The position numbers and the translations under genes are program-made. Of a DNA stretch of 5,218 nucleotides, positions 1 through 3,440 are shown piece by piece. Numbering within the stretch: position 1 is the first letter of the stretch; each line of letters starts with the position of its first letter. The notes under the pieces are model-generated. The model ran no database searches. It was not told the DNA's origin and worked only from the letters and a program-made list of their open reading frames with translations. Source of the DNA: Bacillota bacterium (GTDB lineage: Bacteria; Bacillota; Clostridia; Christensenellales; Aristaeellaceae); contig JAEYRW010000122.1 of NCBI GenBank assembly GCA_023435435.1, positions 1-5,218 of the forward strand, written 5' to 3'.

Positions 1-2
1 CC

Positions 3-1130
3 CCCGCCGCGCCCTCGGGCGCGGACGCCATCGTGCAGCTCATGATCGTGCGTTCCGGGCGCCTGATCGGCGCGGAGCACTTTGTGTTCGACGGCGCGGC
101 AGAGGACGAGCCCGCGGAGGTGCTGACCCAGTTCATTCTGCAATACTACGGCAAGGACAACATGCCGCCCCAGGAATTGATCGTGAACGTCGATCCGCCC
201 GAAAAAGACGTGCTGGAGCAACTGCTCACGGAGCTGCACGGGCGGCGGGTCTACGTGCTCGCGCCGCGCCGGGGCGACAAGGTTAAGCTCGTAAGCATGG
301 CCATGAAAAACCTGCGCGACGAGGCCGCCAAGCGCGACACCCGGCTTTCCCGCACCAAGGAGCGCACGGTGGGCGCCATGGAGGAGCTTGCCGCGGCGCT
401 GGGGCTCGACAAACCGCCGCGCAGGATCGAGGGCTACGACATCTCGAACACCCAGGGCGTGCTGTCCGTGGGCTCCATGGTCGTCATGATCGACGGCGCG
501 TGCGCCAACAAGGAGTACCGCCACTTCCGCATCAAGACCGTGGAAGGCCCCAACGACTTCGCGTCCATGAAGGAGGTCATCACCCGCCGTCTGGCCCACG
601 CCCGGAAGGAGCTTAACGAGCGCGCGGAAAAGGGTCTCGATGCAAGGGGCGGAAAGTTCACCGACCTCCCCGACCTCATTCTCATCGACGGCGGGCGCGG
701 CCAGCTCACCGCCGCCATGGAGGCCATGGCGGAATCGCCCTACGACATCCCCCTGTTCGGCCTCGCCAAGCGCATTGAGGAAATCGTGCTCCCTTATTCC
801 GACGAGTCCTTGCTCCTCGACCGCCATTCCAACGCGCTCCACGCCATCCAGCGGCTGCGCGACGAAGCCCACCGCTTCGCAATCACCCACCACCGCGCGC
901 TGCGCGGCAAGCAGTCCGTGGGCTCCAAACTCGAAAACATCCCCGGCATCGGCGCCGCACGCCGCAAGGCCATCCTCAAACACTTCAAAACCATCGAGGC
1001 CCTTAAGGCCGCCTCCGTCGAGGAAATCGCCCAGGTGCCCGGTCTTCCGCAAAACGCAGCCGAGGCGGTGTACGGAAAATTACACGAGGAGAACGCTGGG
1101 GCGCCGCCCCAGACCCCGCGCAAGGAATAG
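3..1130 (+). CDS. uvrC: UvrABC system protein C, C-terminal half (5' end outside window)
   Basis: UvrC makes the dual incisions around DNA lesions in nucleotide excision repair, after UvrA and UvrB have loaded onto damaged DNA. The frame is open to the left edge and matches UvrC before the first GTG (33), so this is a truncated gene and not one starting at 33. Numbering from that GTG codon, the RNase H-like nuclease core is intact: D136 in GYDISNT, D175 in GPNDFASM, D219 in LILIDGGRGQ and H280 in RDEAHRFA. These correspond to E. coli D399, D438, D466 and H538. The D136-D175 spacing (39) equals that of E. coli; D175-D219 (44) is longer. A tandem helix-hairpin-helix domain follows (about 300-353, with IPGIG and VPGLP turns). 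The GIY-YIG nuclease and the UvrB-binding UVR motif would lie upstream and are not visible. The last 11 residues (AGAPPQTPRKE) are encoded by a dispersed repeat. The stop is TAG at 1128-1130. Confidence 0.96.
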   Translation, partial: PAAPSGADAIVQLMIVRSGRLIGAEHFVFDGAAEDEPAEVLTQFILQYYGKDNMPPQELIVNVDPPEKDVLEQLLTELHGRRVYVLAPRRGDKVKLVSMAMKNLRDEAAKRDTRLSRTKERTVGAMEELAAALGLDKPPRRIEGYDISNTQGVLSVGSMVVMIDGACANKEYRHFRIKTVEGPNDFASMKEVITRRLAHARKELNERAEKGLDARGGKFTDLPDLILIDGGRGQLTAAMEAMAESPYDIPLFGLAKRIEEIVLPYSDESLLLDRHSNALHAIQRLRDEAHRFAITHHRALRGKQSVGSKLENIPGIGAARRKAILKHFKTIEALKAASVEEIAQVPGLPQNAAEAVYGKLHEENAGAPPQTPRKE

Positions 1131-1200
1131 GACCCTTGAGACTCCCATGCTGGATGAAATCGATGATACCGACCGTCGGCGGCGCGGGGCCCCGAGGCGC
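1096..1200 (+). repeat. Composite palindromic repeat, copy A (3' end of uvrC)
   Basis: This is the first of three related copies in the window. In order it holds a hairpin CTGGGGC/GCCCCAG (1096-1102/1106-1112, loop GCC), the invariant block ACCCCGCGCAAGG (1113-1125), a hairpin CAAGG/CCTTG (1121-1125/1134-1138) and a CTCCCA-GCTGG segment that resembles copy C. A weaker GC-rich palindromic tail follows (CCGAC/GTCGG at 1169-1179 and CGGGGCCCCG at 1185-1194). The tail is clearly diverged from copies B and C, so the right boundary is approximate. The copy begins 35 nt inside uvrC, and the stop codon TAG lies in the loop of its second hairpin. It reads in the same direction as uvrC transcription. 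Confidence 0.75.
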
Positions 1201-1213
1201 ATACCGGCATCAT

Positions 1214-1247
1214 AAAATCGCTCGCCCGGGGTTACGCCCCCGGGCGA
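1214..1247 (-). terminator. Possible intrinsic terminator for the TSUP transcript
   Basis: The 10-bp GC-rich hairpin of repeat copy B (1222-1247) is followed on the minus strand by GCGATTTTATG, so a run of four T (1217-1214) begins 4 nt beyond the stem. The stem is very stable, but the T-run is short and displaced. This is therefore a weak or imperfect intrinsic terminator about 100 nt after the TSUP stop. On the plus strand the same hairpin has no T-tract, so it is not a convincing terminator for uvrC. Confidence 0.4.
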
Positions 1248-1333
1248 TCCGACGGATGATTGTGCTCTTTCCACCAGTTCGGGATTCTCAAGGGACAATG
1301 TCCCTTGCGCGGGGTACAGGGGCAGCGCCCCTG
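1222..1333 (-). repeat. Composite palindromic repeat, copy B (3' end of TSUP gene)
   Basis: Read on the minus strand from the TSUP gene end, the copy holds four modules. They are the hairpin CAGGGGC/GCCCCTG (1333-1317), the block ACCCCGCGCAAGG, a near-perfect palindrome CAAGGGACA/TGTCCCTTG (1289-1307) followed by GAATCCC, and after a ~35-nt linker ending in TCCGTCGGATC a 10-bp perfect hairpin TCGCCCGGGG/CCCCGGGCGA (1222-1231/1238-1247, 6-nt loop). Module order and spacing match copy C across about 110 nt. The copy starts 13 nt after the TSUP stop codon and lies head to head with copy A in the uvrC-TSUP convergent gap. Confidence 0.82.
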
Positions 1334-1346
1334 GCGTCCCTCTCTC

Positions 1347-2096
1347 CTACAGCACCCCCACATGCTTCAGCAGCTTATAGACGTTGAGCGCCACGACGAG
1401 GGTGCCGACGATGGCGAGCATGGGTTTGACGGGGATTTTTTTGCAGAGGCAGGCGCCGATGGGGGCGGCGATGACGCCGCCGATGATGAGGCCGAGGATG
1501 ATGGTGGTATAGCTGCGGAAGTCGCCGAGCATGGCGACGAAGGTGGTGGTTTCCGCGATGGTGACAAAGAACTCGGCGGTGTTGACGGTGCCGATGGTCT
1601 TGCGGGTGTCGTGACCGGCCGCAATGAGGGTGGATGTGACGACCGGACCCCAGCCGCCCCCGCCCATGGCGTCGGAAAATCCACCGATGAGCGCGAGGGG
1701 AATGGCCGAATTGTTGTATTCCTTCTCGGGCGCGGGCTTTTTGAAAAACTTCGAGAGGATCACAAGGCCCATCAGGATGAGATACACGTCGATGACGAGG
1801 TCGATCCACGCGCTTTCAAAGGAGACGAGCAGATACGCGCCCAGCGCGCCGCCAATCGCCCCCGGCACAAGAAGCCGGAAAAACAGGCCGCCGTGCACGT
1901 TCTTGAGGGTCAAATGGGAGATGCCCGACACCAGCGTCGTAAAAATCTCGGAGACATGCACGCACGCCGACGAAATCGCCGAGGGAACGCCCGCCGTCCG
2001 CAAAAAAGTGTTGCTGCTCACGCCATAGGCCATGCCCATCGTCCCGTCGATGAGCTCCGCCGCAAATCCCAACAGGATGTACACAAACAAGTTCAT
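1347..2096 (-). CDS. TSUP (TauE/SafE, DUF81) family membrane transporter
   Basis: This is a 249-residue polytopic inner-membrane protein of the sulfite exporter TauE/SafE (TSUP) family. Family members move sulfur-containing or other small organic anions; the substrate here cannot be read from sequence. It has about eight hydrophobic segments in two related halves. The first half carries AELIDGTMGMAYG (13-25). The second carries the family hallmark SDAMGGGGWGPVVTS (141-155), followed by GTVNTAEFFVT (169-179) and a Lys/Arg-poor helix bundle. The halves are separated by a charged loop, KFFKKPAPEKEYNN (116-129). The length is normal for the family. An in-frame ATG exists 6 codons upstream (2114), but I chose 2096 because GGAGG lies 7 nt before it and the upstream ATG would contain that ribosome binding site. 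The gene is divergent from the LacI-type regulator and convergent with uvrC. Confidence 0.92.
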   Translation of the reverse strand: MNLFVYILLGFAAELIDGTMGMAYGVSSNTFLRTAGVPSAISSACVHVSEIFTTLVSGISHLTLKNVHGGLFFRLLVPGAIGGALGAYLLVSFESAWIDLVIDVYLILMGLVILSKFFKKPAPEKEYNNSAIPLALIGGFSDAMGGGGWGPVVTSTLIAAGHDTRKTIGTVNTAEFFVTIAETTTFVAMLGDFRSYTTIILGLIIGGVIAAPIGACLCKKIPVKPMLAIVGTLVVALNVYKLLKHVGVL

Positions 2097-2103
2097 TCCG
2101 CCG

Positions 2104-2108
2104 CCTCC
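2104..2108 (-). promoter_or_regulatory. Ribosome binding site fixing the TSUP start
   Basis: The minus strand reads GGAGG, then 7 nt, then ATG at 2096. This is an optimal Shine-Dalgarno layout. It decides for ATG 2096 over the in-frame ATG at 2114, which has no such site in front of it. Confidence 0.8.
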
Positions 2109-2110
2109 AT

Positions 2111-2122
2111 GCAAACGATTGC
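2111..2122. promoter_or_regulatory. Candidate LacI-family operator 1 (TSUP side)
   Basis: GCAAACGATTGC is a 12-bp imperfect palindrome (5 of 6 pairs) centred on CpG, and it fits the AANCGNTT core typical of LacI/GalR-family operators. It lies between the TSUP promoter candidate and the TSUP ribosome binding site, where a bound repressor could block transcription. The stretch 2113-2124 matches 2234-2245 (operator 2) at 11 of 12 positions in the same orientation, which supports a shared binding site. The regulator is inferred from proximity only. Confidence 0.5.
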
Positions 2123-2149
2123 GTAATTGCGTTGCGTCAGCATTGCTTA

Positions 2150-2155
2150 ATTATA
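2150..2155 (-). promoter_or_regulatory. Candidate -10 element facing the TSUP gene
   Basis: The minus strand carries a perfect TATAAT (2155 to 2150) in an AT-rich patch, preceded directly by TG. With a 17-bp spacer the -35 position reads GCGCCT, which is a poor match, so this promoter is weak, activator-dependent or wrongly placed. The expected start would be near 2143, giving a leader of about 47 nt that contains operator candidate 1. Confidence 0.4.
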
Positions 2156-2163
2156 CATAAATA

Positions 2164-2172
2164 TGGTATAAT
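2164..2172 (+). promoter_or_regulatory. Extended -10 promoter of the LacI-type regulator gene
   Basis: TGGTATAAT is a perfect extended -10 (TGnTATAAT) in an otherwise GC-rich region. A weak -35 (TTGCTT, 2143-2148) lies 18 bp upstream, which is typical for extended -10 promoters. The predicted start is near 2179, leaving a leader of about 80 nt before ATG 2259. Its -10 lies only 12 bp from the opposing TSUP -10, so the two promoters overlap and would interfere with each other. Confidence 0.7.
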
Positions 2173-2203
2173 AGGCGCATCGCAGGTACCATCATAGCGC
2201 GGA

Positions 2204-2218
2204 GACCGCGGCGCGGTC
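2204..2218. repeat. GC palindrome in the leader of the LacI-type gene
   Basis: GACCGCG-G-CGCGGTC is a perfect 7-bp inverted repeat around one central base. In RNA it would form a small stable hairpin about 40 nt before the start codon. There is no T-tract, so it is not a terminator. It could be a protein site or a structured leader element; nothing in the sequence decides between these. Confidence 0.45.
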
Positions 2219-2233
2219 AAGCAGAAATCGCGG

Positions 2234-2241
2234 AAACGTTT
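2234..2241. promoter_or_regulatory. Candidate LacI-family operator 2 (regulator side)
   Basis: AAACGTTT is a perfect 8-bp palindrome centred on CpG, the core of many LacI/GalR-family operators. It sits in the leader of the regulator gene, 8 bp before its ribosome binding site, in a position suited to an autoregulatory roadblock. Its flank (AAACGTTTGCGT) repeats operator candidate 1 with one mismatch. The two centres are about 121 bp apart. Confidence 0.55.
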
Positions 2242-2258
2242 GCGTTGCGGGAGGGCAC

Positions 2259-3236
2259 ATGTCGCTCAAAAAAATTGCGGAGATGACGGGGGCATCGGCA
2301 TCCACGGTATCGCGGGTGCTCAACAACAAGCCGGGTCCGACCGCCTCGAAGGAGCTTCGGGCGCGCATCTGGGCGGCGGCGCAGGAGATTGGCTACGCCC
2401 CGAACCGGACGGCGCAGGCGTTGCGCAAGGGCGCGCCGGAAAACAGTACGCGGCGCATTTTGGTGGTAACGGCGCGCATCCACAGTCTGGACGCCGATCC
2501 ATTCTTTTACGAGCTGTACATGGGGGTACTGGCGGAGTTGTTCCGGGCGGGTTGCGCCGCCGAACGGCTGGACGCCAGCGAGGAGGTGCCCGCGGCGATC
2601 CCGGCGTGCGACGGGATGGTGATTCTGGGGCGCTGTTCCCAGGCGCTGCTGCAGCGGCTCAAGCGCGCGACGGAAAACCTCGTGGGCATTTGGCGCAACC
2701 CGACGAACTTCAACATCGACGAAGTCATGTGCGACGGAAAGAAGGCCGCCGCCATGGCGGTGGAATACCTCATCGCCCGGGGGCACTCGTCCATCGCCTA
2801 TGTCGGCGACTGTTCCTACGAAAGCCGCTATGTAGGATATTCGGATGCCCTCATTCGCAGCAATCTGCCCATCCGTTACCCGCTGATCTATCCCACGCAC
2901 CAGACGGAGGCGGAAGGAAGCGACGCCATGCGGCGGATTCTCCATGAGGGCGAGGCCACGGCCGTCTTTTGCGCCAACGACATCACCGCCGTGGGCGCGC
3001 TGAAAGCGTTGCGCGAAGCGCGGCCGCGCAGGGCCGTCGCCGTCATCGCCATCGACAACATCGACCTGGCCCAGCGCACGGAACCGCTGCTCACCACCAT
3101 CGACATTCCCCGGGAGGACATGGCACACATGGCTGTTGAGGTTCTCATGAACCGCATTGTGCACGGCCATCGGGAAATCCTGCGGGTGGAATTCCCTTGC
3201 CGGCTCGTCCGGCGCGGGAGCTGCGGCGAGGGTTGA
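2259..3236 (+). CDS. LacI/GalR-family transcriptional repressor
   Basis: This is a 325-residue DNA-binding regulator of normal family length. The N-terminal LacI helix-turn-helix is clear: LKKIAEMTGASASTVSRVLN (3-22), with the recognition helix at about 14-22. It is followed by EIGYAPNRTAQALRKG (43-58), which contains the hinge helix that inserts into the minor groove. The rest is a periplasmic-binding-protein-like effector domain with the usual FCANDITAVGALKAL segment and a C-terminal TIDIPREDMAHMAVEVL segment. The ligand is unknown; most relatives sense sugars or nucleosides, but no catabolic genes lie here. The start ATG 2259 has GGGAGGG 3 nt upstream. An extended -10 promoter at 2164-2172 drives it. 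Two candidate operators nearby, plus the divergent TSUP gene, suggest that it represses itself and the transporter. There is no terminator of its own after the stop; transcripts would run into the ABC-F leader terminator. Confidence 0.94.
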   Translation: MSLKKIAEMTGASASTVSRVLNNKPGPTASKELRARIWAAAQEIGYAPNRTAQALRKGAPENSTRRILVVTARIHSLDADPFFYELYMGVLAELFRAGCAAERLDASEEVPAAIPACDGMVILGRCSQALLQRLKRATENLVGIWRNPTNFNIDEVMCDGKKAAAMAVEYLIARGHSSIAYVGDCSYESRYVGYSDALIRSNLPIRYPLIYPTHQTEAEGSDAMRRILHEGEATAVFCANDITAVGALKALREARPRRAVAVIAIDNIDLAQRTEPLLTTIDIPREDMAHMAVEVLMNRIVHGHREILRVEFPCRLVRRGSCGEG

Positions 3237-3239
3237 GGC

Positions 3240-3268
3240 TTGACAGGCGCGCGCGGCTCCTGTATAAT
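3240..3268 (+). promoter_or_regulatory. Perfect consensus sigma-70/sigma-A promoter of the ABC-F gene
   Basis: TTGACA (3240-3245), a 17-bp spacer and TATAAT (3263-3268) match the consensus at all 12 positions with ideal spacing. The predicted start is near 3273-3276, leaving a leader of about 165 nt. The -35 begins 4 bp after the stop codon of the LacI-type gene. A promoter this strong in front of a terminator-bearing leader is the usual arrangement for attenuation control. Confidence 0.92.
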
Positions 3269-3300
3269 GACCACAGACTTGGAAAGGCGGTACAAGGAGA

Positions 3301-3315
3301 ATGAAGCGCATCTAA
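3301..3315 (+). CDS. Candidate 4-codon leader peptide (MKRI) upstream of the ABC-F gene
   Basis: ATG AAG CGC ATC TAA lies about 25 nt after the predicted transcription start. The strong Shine-Dalgarno-like AAGGAG (3294-3299) sits just before it, but only 1 nt separates the two, much closer than the optimum. A second G-rich site, AGGCGG (3285-3290), is 10 nt away. Very short upstream ORFs on which drug-stalled ribosomes control a downstream terminator are known for ARE ABC-F genes such as lmo0919. The position and context favour that role; the poor spacing is the main doubt. Confidence 0.45.
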   Translation: MKRI

Positions 3316-3321
3316 CCATCT

Positions 3322-3363
3322 GACACAGAAAGAAACCGCGCGTCGCGCGGGTTATTCCGTGTC
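3322..3363 (+). promoter_or_regulatory. Leader stem 1 (possible sensor hairpin)
   Basis: An outer stem GACAC/GTGTC (3322-3326/3359-3363) encloses a strong hairpin CCGCGC-GTC-GCGCGG (3336-3350). The 5' strand of the outer stem starts 7 nt after the leader-peptide stop, so a ribosome stalled on the upstream ORF would cover it. Its 3' strand shares 3361-3363 with the long inverted repeat that follows, so the two structures compete. The order of events is an inference. Confidence 0.55.
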
Positions 3364-3415
3364 GCATGGGAGGTTGCGTTCCGAATACGCGGCTTTTTTT
3401 GCGCTCCCATGCGAC
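3361..3415 (+). promoter_or_regulatory. 12-bp perfect inverted repeat enclosing the leader terminator
   Basis: GTCGCATGGGAG (3361-3372) and CTCCCATGCGAC (3404-3415) are perfectly complementary. The 5' arm abuts the terminator stem directly; the 3' arm lies 3 nt after the T-run. The long stem can therefore form only in transcripts that read through the terminator. When formed, it ties up the sequence that could otherwise mask the ABC-F ribosome binding site. Confidence 0.8.
3373..3400 (+). terminator. Intrinsic terminator in the ABC-F leader (attenuator)
   Basis: The stem GTTGCGT/ACGCGGC (3373-3379/3387-3393) has 7 pairs in RNA, including two G-U, and a 7-nt loop. It is followed at once by seven T (3394-3400). 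This is a standard intrinsic terminator between a strong promoter and the ABC-F start codon, about 40 nt before that ATG. It would also end read-through transcripts of the LacI-type gene. No clear antiterminator that captures the 5' arm was found by eye; weak alternatives pair ACGCG (3387-3391) with CGCGT (3339-3343). Confidence 0.78.
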
Positions 3416-3430
3416 TGATGCAAATGGGGG
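3404..3430 (+). promoter_or_regulatory. Alternative hairpin masking the ABC-F ribosome binding site
   Basis: CTCCCAT (3404-3410) can pair with ATGGGGG (3424-3430), giving 7 pairs including one G-U with a 13-nt loop. This covers the G-rich ribosome binding site (GGGGG, 3426-3430), 10 nt before ATG 3441. The same CTCCCAT is the 3' arm of the 12-bp inverted repeat, so the two folds are mutually exclusive: one hides the site and the other frees it. This suggests a translational layer on top of termination. Confidence 0.5.
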
Positions 3431-3440
3431 CGTTCTTTTT

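Noticed and set aside
33..35. GTG at 33 as the start of a stand-alone 365-residue protein
   Set aside because: The frame continues upstream to the window edge and already matches UvrC there; the GIY-YIG half is expected outside the window.
1131..1346. CRISPR array or tRNA genes in the repeat-rich gap
   Set aside because: The repeats are two inverted, modular hairpin elements with no regular spacers, and no cloverleaf or conserved tRNA arms can be drawn.
1260..2126. Plus-strand ORF (288 codons) opposite the TSUP gene
   Set aside because: The translation is Gly/Asp/His-rich low-complexity sequence that mirrors membrane-helix codons on the other strand. The TSUP protein explains the region.
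2217..3311. Long minus-strand ORF (364 codons) opposite the LacI-type gene
   Set aside because: It is an antisense shadow of a clearly conserved gene in GC-rich DNA. The translation is Arg/His/Gly-rich and low in family character, with no ribosome binding site logic.
3279..3323. A 14-codon TTG ORF overlapping MKRI in another frame
   Set aside because: It would start only a few nucleotides after the predicted transcription start, with no room for a ribosome binding site.
3359..3418. A 19-codon GTG ORF running through the leader terminator (VSHGRLRSEY... then TGA)
   Set aside because: It is preceded only by a weak G-rich stretch, uses a GTG start inside stem 1, and its codons are fixed by the hairpin arms. 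I have no evidence of translation.
3366..3440. N-terminal extension of the ABC-F protein from in-frame ATG 3366
   Set aside because: The 25 extra residues are encoded by the terminator stem and T-run, have no ABC-F character and lack a ribosome binding site. ATG 3441 starts exactly where family homology begins.
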